Of a stretch of 27,627 bases of DNA, positions 10,652 through 20,532 are shown one piece after another; the stretch's first letter is position 1; every line of letters begins with the position of its first letter. Origin of the DNA: Paramacrobiotus richtersi (taxonomy: Eukaryota > Tardigrada > Eutardigrada > Parachela > Macrobiotidae); assembly GCA_034698045.1 (NCBI GenBank), contig JAQGAU010000471.1, positions 1-27,627 of the forward strand. Direction: 5' to 3'. Position numbers and translations under genes: made by a program. A model generated the notes under the pieces. It did not search any database. It saw nothing but the letters and a program-made list of their open reading frames with translations, and was not told the DNA's origin.

Positions 10652-11467
10652 ATGGCCGGTTTCGTACACCTCTATTTTTTGGACACGCGTTTTATTGGGT
10701 ACGTATTCCACGTATTCTCCGCGTATTCTGTTTGTATTCTCCGCGTATTCCACTTGTATTCTGTAGTTTTTTCTATAATATTATCTGGTTCCTGTATCCC
10801 TTACGTATTCTCCCGTATTCCGCTCGTATTCCGATTGTATTTCTCGTGTATTCCGCTTGTGCTCTGCTGTTTTGCGTATGTCTGGTTCCTGTATCCCGTA
10901 CGTATTCTCCCGTATTCCGCCCGTATTCTGGTTGTATTCTTCACGTATTCCGCTCGTATTCTGACCGTACAAGCAGTTTTACTAAGTATCTAAACCAAGA
11001 ATACAATCGGAATACAACGAGAATGCTGGCGTAATACGAGAGAATACGCGTGGAATACCGTGCTAGGTTCGCGAATATAAGCGTAATACGCGAGGAATAC
11101 AAGATGAATACGGGTGGAATACGGTGGAATACGTGCAGAATATCGGAACCGGTCAAATGAAATCCCACTCCATCCGAGTATTCTGCACGTATTCTCCCGT
11201 ATTCCACATGTATTCTGTTTGTATTCTTCGCGTATTCCGCTTGTATTCCGAGAGTAAAAACAATTTAACTAAGAATTTAAACTAAGAATACAATCGTAAT
11301 AGTGGAAGGAATACGAGAGAATACGTGCGGAATACCGTATCAGATACGTGAGTACCTCAGGATACCAGAGGAATACACGAAGAATACAAGGAGAATACGG
11401 GCGAATACGTGGAATACGTAATGCAAAAAAATGCGTCCAAAAAATAGAGGTGTACGAAAGCGGCCAT
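10652..11467. mobile_element. Fold-back / MITE-like element with 33-bp terminal inverted repeats and GTATTC arrays
   Basis: The 33 bp at 10652-10684 (starting ATGGCCG, containing TTTCGTACACCTCTATTTTT) recur in reverse complement at 11435-11467 with a single mismatch. Inside, a short repeat built on CGTATTC with variable spacers alternates in orientation: forward GTATTC about 10695-10970, reverse GAATAC about 10999-11145, forward about 11178-11255, reverse about 11285-11420. The two reverse blocks start with closely similar leaders (ACTAAG...AAACTAAGAATACAATCG type), so a forward-plus-reverse unit looks duplicated. Within the first forward block a sub-unit starting TCTGGTTCCTGTATCCC recurs with a period near 96 bp. 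Open frames across it encode Arg-Asn-Thr-Gly-Gly-Ile-Arg-type or Tyr-Ser-rich repeats and are not genes. No transposase and no clear target-site duplication is visible. It is probably a non-autonomous fold-back element. Confidence 0.75.
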
Positions 11468-12467
11468 AGGTGATAATTTTCACCGTTCGGTACACTGTAC
11501 AGAAACACTTTCAGAAGTTTTATTACAAGGAAAAGCGATCGACTTGTATGGAAACGTCGCATAAACTTTACTGCAAGCTACCCATCAGCTATCAAGGTAA
11601 ACAGTTGTATCAAAACGATCATCCCTACCTGGAAACAAGCCAAGCGAGAAGCAGGCAGTAAACGAAAGGCTTTTTAATGGGAATGACTGTATCACTCGAG
11701 CGACAATGCGTAAAAACAGTTATAAGGCAGTAAACTGATGTTATCAGAAACATGCTACTAACAATACATAAGTACCAAACCTGCGTCAAACAGGGACTGA
11801 AAGCCGACATTTCGGTATGTAGTTGCACTTGGTTGCGTATGTTCTTGTTGCCGTACGATCAGAGCGCATTAGGGTGCGTCGGTTCGCACAGTCTGTATGC
11901 ACTTTCTGAACTTTTTGTCGATTGTAAACTTGTAAATAAACATTTGCCTTTAAACTTTTTCTGGATTGCGCAACATCCGAGTAATGCGCGCACAAATCGT
12001 TTTACCATTGATGAATATTGCATGTTGCCTTTTGCTACCAAACTAATACCGGATCCTGTTTTATTTTCCCGGAACGGAAACTTGTTATCGGTGGGTAATA
12101 TCTAAGGTCGCGTTTTACACGACCGGAGCAGCAGCAGAATCCGCCCCCGGTCAAAATTTCCTTGGAAGTTCACTTTTGATTACTGGTGAATACCTTTGTC
12201 GAGAAACACCCTGATGAAGATCGATTCAACGTATGAAAGTGTAAGCCATCAGGCTATACTTTTAGCACAGTACAATCTTTATTTGACATATCAACTGAAG
12301 AGAAGAAGCACAAACGAAAAAGGAAATATCATTGTACGATGAGATAATCTAACCGCAGAACGCAACAGATAACGACCAGCTTGAACAACTTTAAGTGAAC
12401 TGTGCAATGTGCTGCATGTTGTCAGAGCTGCTGCAAAACTGCAAGTGTTTTCGTCAGTTAGAAATTA
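11468..12467. other. Intergenic region downstream of fucosyltransferase gene A
   Basis: The longest plus-strand frame is 11752-12105 (117 codons, ATG start). It has overlapping minus-strand frames of similar length and no recognisable domain, so I do not call a gene. Because gene A runs on the minus strand, its 3' UTR must lie in the right-hand part of this interval. Confidence 0.5.
12278..12283 (-). promoter_or_regulatory. Putative polyadenylation signal of fucosyltransferase gene A
   Basis: TTTATT on the plus strand gives a canonical AATAAA on the minus strand about 185 bp downstream of the gene A stop codon. It is the first canonical hexamer I noticed after the stop. Support is positional only. 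Confidence 0.4.
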
Positions 12468-15356
12468 TCACCATTCTGCTTTTCGACAATGGCCGCCGTC
12501 TATGTGCCAGCGAAGGACATCTGGATACGGCTGTGGGCGAAAACTCGCGTCGTGGAGCTTTTCGCATAACTGGCACCAGCTGCTCTTCGTGGGTGAATAT
12601 CGTCCGTGCGAAGCCGTTAATTCGGGATCGAAACGCCACTTCATGTAGTCATTATAAGCCGTATCATTAGCATCCAGATACGTTAGAAGTTCGGATAAGG
12701 CTTTGATCGAAGGAAAGTCGTCCACGTGAATGTAGGATCCAGGCGGGAAGATGGTCATGTTTCCTGCACCCATGACAATGGGAACGACATAGTTGGATAG
12801 GGCACGGGTAAATTTCTCGGTTACGTAGTCGAGGCATATGCTGTAAAGACGATGAAATGCTAGGATGGTGCTAGATGTGCTTGTATTTTAAGTATTCGTA
12901 CTGATATGCATAATGTTTCTGGGAAACGGACCAGAATACCTTACAGCAGACCCTTGTAGATGCGGCATACGTTGGGGAAATACGGTGAGCAAACAGATGT
13001 CATTAGAGTCATTTTAACGCGTCATCGGTAGACCGCATTATTCTTGCGCATGATCATAGGTTTCATAATCTAAGAATCACAGTTTGGGCAATGGGACTTT
13101 TTGGTTTAGTACAAAACTCGTGCATGACGCTCCCATTTTTCACTTTATTTCTTGAGCGATTTGTGCAGCACGATTTGGCGCATTCATTCCCGCGATCCTG
13201 CTCTGAAGGGTATTAATTTATCAACACCCATGTAACCTACCTGGGGCAACCTCAAATGTGCCCTGAAAATTTAGTCCGAACTGACCTTCTGTGCATCTTA
13301 CGTTATGGAGACAAAACATCGCCGCGCTTTGCGGCCATTTGAGAAAATAACCGTAGTTTCTTTAGTTTTTGTGTGAAAAATTGGGGGCGTATCGTTAAAT
13401 GTATTTGTTTCTTAACCAGCGGGGTGTGGTCATGTGCCACGAATTATTCGTCAGTTTACTAAATCACGAAGACACAACAGCTGTTTCAGATGTTCCCTTT
13501 TAGCTAATATACTATTTCAACCAATTGCATTTGCTTAACGAAGAAATCCTTTCATGTAGCATCTTCTATGATAACTTCTGGGACCCCGACATAACGTTTC
13601 ACCACGTTTCCAGAGGCTTTCAACAAACTGTTGCTTATTCGCAATACGGTCATTCCGCCCATGCAGAAACGCGAAACTAAAACTTTGTTTCGTAGCTGAA
13701 TTTCCTCTTAACTAGTCGCTTTCCATCAGTTCTAATGTAACACCTAGGGATTGAGTTTACGACATTGATCTCAAATCCTGCGCGTGACGGACGCCTCTTA
13801 GTTGCCGCACTCAATCAGCGTGGGCTAAGCGTAGCGTAGGGATAATTATGGTATAGTGTGCAACATTCCCTACAGTAAGAGCGGAGGCGTTCCAAAAGGT
13901 ATGCTCAAATTTAACTGTACATGCTGAAAACGTGGACCAATGGTATGGAAGTCAGATTTTAATTTACGCAATAAAAATAAAACGGGAGATAGCACGCCCA
14001 GTTTCGAATACTCTGCTGATCCATCTATGCGGCGCTGTAATACATTGACCTACGCGTGTTCCGTTGCAAATTTGCAATGTTCTATTAGCAAGATACAGCT
14101 GTAGTCCAGGTATCCAGTCGCATGTGTGTAATGATTGCACTGTAATCTGTACTCACCTATTTTCAAAGGAAAGATAAAATTTGTAATCTTTTCTTAGCAT
14201 TTCATCACAGGCCCTTTCGTCGTGGCGGGGACATTTCAGTGTTCCACAGTGCCCGTAAATGTCCAACTGAATATGCTTCCCCAGCTCCTTTGCGTAATTC
14301 TCACGCCTGCTATCTGTGTTGCAGTTACTCACGAACCAGGCAACCAACTTGCTCTTGCCATAAGAAAAATTCTTAGGTGGCCGTTCAAGTGGCACCGAAT
14401 ACGAGTAATGGCCGAGGATGTCCGAATCCAGCCTGTAGGAAATCGTCATGTCAAAGTATCCAGCAGGGACCTTCGGTAGGGCCTGGGAGTATGGAGGTGA
14501 CTCGCCAATGTGGAACGCATAGTGCTGGCGCGAGCGGCGTGGTCCAGGAAGGAATTCGAGATCGATGTCGAAGGCGTGGAAAATTACCGCATCCGCCATT
14601 TTCAGTGCGCCTACACAACGAACATTACCATCGTGACCGCTATCATACCCAGGTTTCCACTTCTGAAACGATTTTGAACCTACATATGCCGAACACGGAA
14701 AAGAAATGTGGTATGAAAAAAAACAGGTGCTGAACATACTAGACAGTTAAAAATTATCGTTGCACTGTACACGGTTAAACGCTTAGAATTAAGAAGTCGC
14801 GCAACCTCAGTATTACGTCATTCTTGCTCATGCAGCTGAGGCTAAGTCCTGATAATCCCAGAAAGAGAAATCCTGGGAATGAAAAATTCCAGTAAAAGAG
14901 CAGTGAAATGTCGGAAGTCGTGCAATCCACTGGAATCCAGCGCAGTAGCGCTGCAGAAGTTGGTTAAAAAAATGAATTTACTTGTAAGAACATACTTTTG
15001 TTATTAGTGGCAAAACAATGATTAACCGGACATCCTTCAAACAGTGCAGCTGCCATGTTTCCTCTAGGATCAGGAGCTCGAAAGAAAGGCGTCCAGAATA
15101 GAACTCTTCTAATTATGCCTGATGGCGCTGAGACGTGGGTATCCTTTGGAATGGTATTATTCTCGCGAGACTGCATCACACGGTCATTTGAAACCGGGGG
15201 TAAATATTTTGCAACAGTGATTACTTGTCCCGGTTGTCTCTGGCTTGGTTTAGTGTAGGTTGAAAAGTAATAAACAGGTGCAATGCACAAAAAAACACTT
15301 AATATTATCCATCGTTTAACAGATCGAAAAAAAACCTTATCGTGCCGAAACATCAT
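12468..15356 (-). CDS. Alpha-1,3-fucosyltransferase (GT10), gene A, three exons, 395 aa
   Basis: Exons 15356-14996, 14610-14157 and 12840-12468 join without frame change (361+454+373 nt; introns of 385 and 1316 bp, phases 1 and 2, all GT/AG). The product should transfer fucose from GDP-fucose in alpha-1,3 linkage to N-acetylglucosamine-containing glycans in the Golgi lumen. It is a type II membrane protein: short basic tail, membrane anchor about residues 16-34 (WIILSVFLCIAPVYYFSTY), stem, then the GT10 N-terminal domain (VLFWTPFF about 85-92, ADAVIFHAFDI about 126-136, SYRLDSDI about 178-185). The C-terminal domain has VSNCNTDSRRENYAKEL (214-230), LDIYGHC (236-242), FYLSFENS (265-272), DYVTEKF (276-282), PIVMGAGNM (292-300) and SYIHVDDFPS. 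The second junction completes the Ser of FENS and restores the diagnostic FENS.C.DY.TEK motif. The first acceptor (14611/14610) was chosen because it gives exactly the spacing of gene B; alternative acceptors at 14662 or 14674 would insert extra residues. Length is typical for the family. Acceptor glycan cannot be predicted. Confidence 0.9.
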
Positions 15357-15890
15357 TATTGCCTTGCACTGTGAAGCATCTCCAACGGAAATATTACATG
15401 AAGCGCGTGACGTGTATCGTTCTTCCGTTCGGTTTATGTCCAGCGAGCTGCAGCCTACAGTTCTAACGCATTCGTGCCACCTTAAACGGTTACATTCATA
15501 ATTACGACACGATTATTCAACTACCTTGCATGGTGTGAACCAATACTGAAAAAGGAGAAATTTTGAAACTTGACTTTTAGATTCGGCCGCTCATCCCTTT
15601 TCGACCTTTTATCATTGCCAAATGGCTGATCGATGCTATCGATAGTGGACCCCGATTTCAGAAGACGCCTTCACATTACCGTACAACAAGCACGCCAGGA
15701 TTTTTGGCAACTACACTACACCTTGCACAACGAATCGACGAAATGTTCGGTGAATACTTGAAGCGCTTTTGTTAGAAACATGACGCGAAAGGTTCTGTTG
15801 TCTAGCAACGAGAACAAGAACGTACCCATGTTAAATTATGAAAGATATTTCTTCTGCGTTGTTGCAATGTTTCGTCTGCAATTTATTTAC
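15357..15890. other. Interval upstream of gene A
   Basis: This should contain the promoter and 5' UTR of gene A. I see no TATA box or initiator that I would defend, and no other coding exon. Confidence 0.4.
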
Positions 15891-16026
15891 CTGATGTTGT
15901 GGTTACGAGGACAACGTCTATCCAATTTAACGAATAGTCATAAAAATCCTCAGTCACATCTCCAAAGCGGTTGCGCCCATCTATGTAAGTCAAGTTCTCC
16001 GAGAATTTTGTAAGAAACACTTGATT
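15891..16026 (-). other. Well-bounded putative coding exon of unknown gene
   Basis: On the minus strand the 136 nt between GTTGCAG (acceptor, before 16026) and CAG/GTAAAT (donor, after 15891) are open in one frame. They encode NQVFLTKFSENLTYIDGRNR, then FGDVTEDFYDYSLNWIDVV, ending TTTSG. It starts in phase 0 and ends in phase 1. The FGDV..DF.D part faintly recalls the GDI..DF.DSY segment of GT31 enzymes, but the residues after it (NWIDVVLVTT) do not follow the family. No partner exon was found. It lies between the GT31 remnant and gene A and may be a leftover of a third gene. Confidence 0.3.
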
Positions 16027-16465
16027 CTGCAACGGCGGTGTTGTCGGCAAATCAGCAAAAAGCACAGTAACAAAAGAAATTAAAGCATTTTCTACAGAAT
16101 ATTTTCAAACTTTTGCTGGTATTTTTCTTGATTGTTTCGAAACGACTGTAACACCCCTGATAGGTATATGGACTATGGTATGAGAACTGACTTGCTGTTG
16201 ACATGCTTTTGTCCTCTGCAAATCTTTAATCAAGAAAATTTATCTTTACAGCATTGCGACAAGCGAATTCGAAATTCTGTTCTACAACTGTGTCTCAGGT
16301 CCTTTCATGCTATGGTTGCACGATGCTATAAAGGGAAGTCCTTTAGCGCATAATGCAGGCAAACAATAACTTGCTGCACTCCTCGCTTGCAATGCAGCAT
16401 TCGCAAACCGTTACGTAAGGCCAAAACTGAACAGGCTTTGACTGCACCTGGCAGCGTGCAGTTCA
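16027..16465. other. Spacer downstream of GT31 remnant
   Basis: Nothing recognisable on either strand. Short open frames overlap one another without splice-site support. Confidence 0.45.
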
Positions 16466-17266
16466 TCAGTGCAGAACACTACAGATGCCCCGCAACGTGT
16501 AGCATGTGTCGTTCCAGTAACTATACATCATTTTCTCTGTTAACTGATGTACACACGTAGCAGTGCACTTTAGGCACTGGTAAGACAAGTCGGCGCTCCA
16601 GTAAAAGTCTGGTAGTAATACTCGGGTCAGGTTGACAACAGAAGCCAGCAAACCGGTCCAAATGGCGTCTTCCATCTGCCCAGTGTCAAGAACTTGAGAT
16701 GGTTGGCGAAAATGCAACATCTTTGCCATCGCTTTCGTCGTCCATCTTAACGGTAAAAGATGACTTTGGACAGAAAGCATATGCTCACTGGAACAAATAC
16801 GTTGTTTTCAAGGCTTGACTCAGTGACTGCGATAGTTGTCGATAAACCAATTGGTCTGAAGAATGTCGCCCAACTGCGTCGCCTCTCTGATAAGCCCTTG
16901 GTAGACATCGTTTTTATTTGTTTCACCAACTACGAATGCCAAATGAACGCCGCATTCAGGTTCTGCCAATGAGACCAGCGTTAAACAAATGGCCGTGCGC
17001 CGAGTAAATCCTTCAGGATGTGAGGTTACCAGAATCACCATAAAAATCGATTTAACAAATGGCCAACAAGGCTTCGGTAGAACTGTATAGTCTTTAGCAC
17101 TGGTAAGAGGGTCGCACACATACCGCGAAAGGTCTGCAGGAAATTCCTGCCAATTCGGAAATTTTTCTCGAAGTATATAGTAAGTAATTTGTCTTTCACG
17201 GAGTAAATATACTGGATCTTCTGTCGTGGAATTGTTTTCAAGTCCGTACAAATCTGAAATCCGTGA
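16466..17266 (-). pseudogene. GT31 beta-1,3-glycosyltransferase (beta-1,3-galactosyltransferase-like), broken copy
   Basis: The minus-strand frame down to 16820 shows the start of a GT31 catalytic domain: LVTSHPEGFTRRTAI (family pattern LVTS.P..F.RR.AIR.TW), then FVVGETN, then GLIREATQLGDILQ and WFIDNY. It stops with TGA at 16822-16820. The frame offset by two nucleotides resumes with SQALKTTYLFQ, a TGA at 16787-16785 where the family has Trp or a similar residue, and then AYAFCPKSSFTVKMDDE, a form of the C....F..K.DDD metal-binding motif. A third frame gives GQMEDAIWTGLLASVV, the ED..TG segment near the C terminus. Between the DDE and ED motifs only about 25 codons remain where family members have about 70-90, so an internal deletion is likely. 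The 5' border could be the acceptor at 17268-17267 or TTTCAG at 17256-17254. Three frames, a stop and a deletion make it a pseudogene. Confidence 0.65.
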
Positions 17267-17541
17267 CTAGTTAACAGACACGGGGACTAATGCGAGGTTG
17301 TTGTTCCTCATTCCGAACCAAACTGTTGCTAGCATAGATCCATTAAAAAAATAAGACGAAAACGAAAAAACAGCCTGCTAAAATGGGGCGGCCGCTCCGT
17401 TCTGTCCAAGCTCTACCGCAAAGCATCTCAGAGAAATTGAAAAATGTTAGTCCTGCCATCTTGATATCTCAACGTTACTAACAAAGGATCCCAGTTTATC
17501 ATGCCATGATGTACTACAGTACTCCGCTATCACGAACTTAC

Positions 17542-17757
17542 TCGAATATGTTGTAGGACATAGAGCCTCGGAGTGAAAGAATTATTTGGAAGATGTACGT
17601 TCAAAGTGCCCCACTGAAATGGCGAAAAGGGCTTGTAAAAGCATTGCCCTAACATGCTGCACGCGTGACCACACAAAGTAGTACAAAAATCAAGTCGCAA
17701 GAAAGAATTAACCGCAGCCAGAGTACGAGTACGAACACCTAGTTCTTCAGAGTACAA
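17542..17757 (-). other. Possible upstream exon of the GT31 remnant
   Basis: A minus-strand open frame ends at CATATTCGA followed by a consensus GTAAGT donor at 17541. It encodes 72 codons including LRLDFCTTLCGHACSMLG and LNVHLPNNSFTPRLYVLQ. It has no ATG and no recognisable domain. Its phase 0 end would fit the acceptor at 17268-17267 of the GT31 remnant, leaving an intron of about 275 bp. Support rests on the strong donor and frame compatibility only. Confidence 0.25.
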
Positions 17758-17759
17758 AC

Positions 17760-20490
17760 CCTTGCTGGTTCCGCCTAACCCTAAGAATACGCTCTACGCA
17801 GCAACCAACCAGCACTATATAGTAAGCTATCACTGCATATTATACCTTTTTGAGTCTTGCTTTACGAGGTCATTCTTCCAGTTCTTCGTTGGTGTATGTC
17901 GTCCCCAACCAGTGCCGTATTCGTCCAGCTGACTACATGCTCATGGTTCGACATTGAATAACGCTGATTCAATCCGAATTTAAGGGTCAGTTCTGATTGT
18001 CGAAATCCACAAGGTCATTGGATTAAGGATGGAATCCCGGAAGCCGTGCATGTCATTGATGACACTGCTCATGTTTTGCAATGCAGATAGTAAGAACAAT
18101 GTTACAAATGTTCAGTAACCGAGCACAAACGGTACCACACATGCGGGTTTTTGTATTGCACTCCTGTATGTCTGCCCATTACGGCCATAGGTTTAAACGA
18201 GCATATGGGTTAACAATGAAATTCTTTAAACGAACTGTATGCAGCAGCGAAATGTAGAATGTATAAGTGTTTTACTGGTTTTTTACATGACATGTTAGGG
18301 TGTACAGCACTCTTATCTATAAAAACAATAAAAAATATTAGGAAAAAACCACACAATCGAAATCGAAAAATTTGTGAATATTAGCATTTTCACGGCTGGG
18401 CTTTGGAATATTCGGTATACAGTACGGTAGCAGTGCTTCTGCTTTAGCTCCTTATTGTTCTGAGTCGCTTTACAGCATAAGCTGTATGTTGATATCTAGC
18501 AGTGTTCATTAGGAGTTGTGATACCCATAAAATTATTATCTGCATTAATATAATATTATTGATATAATATTTCCTGCAGGCCGCAGCGCGTCAACGTCAC
18601 TACAAGACTTCGTGTAACTTATTCGAAGGCTGCATTGTAAATTCGCGACGTAGTGAAACCCTTGCAATAAATGCAGTATTAGTGTAGGTATGTTACACAC
18701 CGTGCGTATGTGCAGGAGTCAGTAGCAGGACTGCGGGCTGCCGCTAGGTGCAGATCTTATACATTCTGGATATTCGCGCAACAGTCATACAAACAGGCTC
18801 AATATCTCCACGATTACGTTACTTATAACTTTACTCGAGCAGACCTGAAGTCCGTGCTGGGTTGTTTGCTCTTGTGTTGTAATAATAACAATAATAAAAT
18901 ATTGCGTAATTCCGTAAACCATAGAATCATGGAGTTGGTTCTTTTTTAGAAAATTTCATCGCACTGGGGCAGATCGGATGAAATCCGCGCTGCGCGAAGT
19001 AACATAAATGCCATAAAAAAGAAGAGACCGGATTAATAAGAGCTGTGCGGTCAAATATGTCAGTACGTATCTATGGCGCGCAAAGATCGTCAAAAGGTGA
19101 CAGTTCTTTAAAGATCGTTATCGAAGGAGTATTCGGATCCGTTTTTTCCGTATTCAAGATCCTTCAAGAGCTTTTGAACAAGTGAATCGTGCAAGCACTG
19201 CTTAGGTTGAAATTTTGAGGTAAAGAGTTGTACCGACAGCTCTACACATATAGACAATAACACTGAATATCTAGTGAACACATGAGTGCCGACGAATGAC
19301 AGAATGTGTATTGCGTAAATACTCCACTGGTGGTAGTTTCAACAGAGATTTCTAAAACGCAGTTAGTCTGATCACCAGGTCAACACGTTAACGCTAACGT
19401 TTTGTTATCGCAGCCACATAAATTTATACACAGACAGTTTCATAGTTATCGCAGCCCCGGTGAGTTGCACAGTCCGAGATTGGAACGGAAAACGTGTTTG
19501 TGGTTTGGTACGTAATCTAAACCAACATATTGTCTCCCGGACAATTTTTTGGTTTGTGTTGAAAATGCAATTTGCAGCTATAGCGGGAAACGGGGAAGGT
19601 TTGCTGGTTTTATGCTCTGCTGCAAAAATTCGTCGCGATCTGCGAGCTAATCAGGCCAACAACGACGCATTAATTCCGTTTGCTGAGAATCTTGGAACCT
19701 GTGAATTCCACTGATCATATCTTATCGCCAGTCTGTTTACCCGTTCAGAAGCCACGCGCTAGACAAGCTCTGGAAACGGTATAAATAACACGAATATTAT
19801 CATAGTTTTCCAACGTGGTACTGTGTGTTGGTGGATATCTGTACTTGTAGTGGAATGAACACTCCGATTACTACGGTGCCTCTGTACTTCAGGGCTTTAC
19901 AGTTGAACATTTAAAAAATATAAAAATTTTTTATAGTTACAGGGTCAATGGCAAACCTGCCAAGTTACGGCAAAAGCAAACTATTGTTGTAAAAAGGTAC
20001 TTATAATAATTATACCGTTCACTGATCCGCGAATAACAGATTACTGAACCAGAATGAATCTTGTGACGTCACGTGTGCAAGCGCCACTCTATACGGAACC
20101 ATGGACAAGTTAGTTCGGGAATACAGTATGTTTAAATAAACGCGTTGAAGGGTTTTTAGTTATAACCAGTCGTCTTATGCGTTTCACAATAGTTGCACAA
20201 CATTGATAACTCCAGTTGTTGGATACTAGAACACCCGTATGATTGTACACTTCGGTGGTCAGCAGCGCTATAATGTCAATGTTCCGTAAAATATTTCAAC
20301 GTTGGCAGTACCATCGGAGGCGGTATTATTGCCGAGGTGTACATTGTTACCGGCCAAAGGTGGTGTCAGGATCTACTCTTCCTTCAGTGTAGTGGTAAAA
20401 AGTGAAGAACTACTGTAAAGGATACTCTTTGGTAAAGGTCAAGCACCGCTAGCCAGCTTAGATCATCAGGCGCCACACATAATCGAGTTG
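17760..20490. other. 2.7 kb without a recognisable gene
   Basis: No family, RNA gene or long repeat is recognised. Short plus-strand frames at 18710-18949 and 19460-19714 (79 and 84 codons) do not start with ATG and have no matched splice sites. A short AT-rich imperfect palindrome (AATAATATTATTGATATAATATT) occurs around 18547-18570. The phrase ACCAACCAGC.CTATA at about 17803 recurs near 21149, suggesting a diverged dispersed repeat, but the shared part is too short to define one. Confidence 0.45.
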
Positions 20491-20496
20491 TTTATT
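20491..20496 (-). promoter_or_regulatory. Putative polyadenylation signal of fucosyltransferase gene B
   Basis: TTTATT on the plus strand reads AATAAA on the minus strand, 37 bp beyond the gene B stop. The close spacing makes it a plausible processing signal with a very short 3' UTR. Confidence 0.45.
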
Positions 20497-20532
20497 CGGA
20501 GCCGCTTAGCGTTTGCATTAGGGCTTCATGAT

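Noticed and set aside
10695..11420. GTATTC arrays considered as a CRISPR array
   Set aside because: Units are short, degenerate, change orientation and have no unique spacers; the genome is eukaryotic and the block is bounded by inverted repeats.
11752..12105. 117-codon plus-strand frame downstream of gene A
   Set aside because: Overlapped by minus-strand frames of similar quality, no domain, and located where the gene A 3' UTR is expected.
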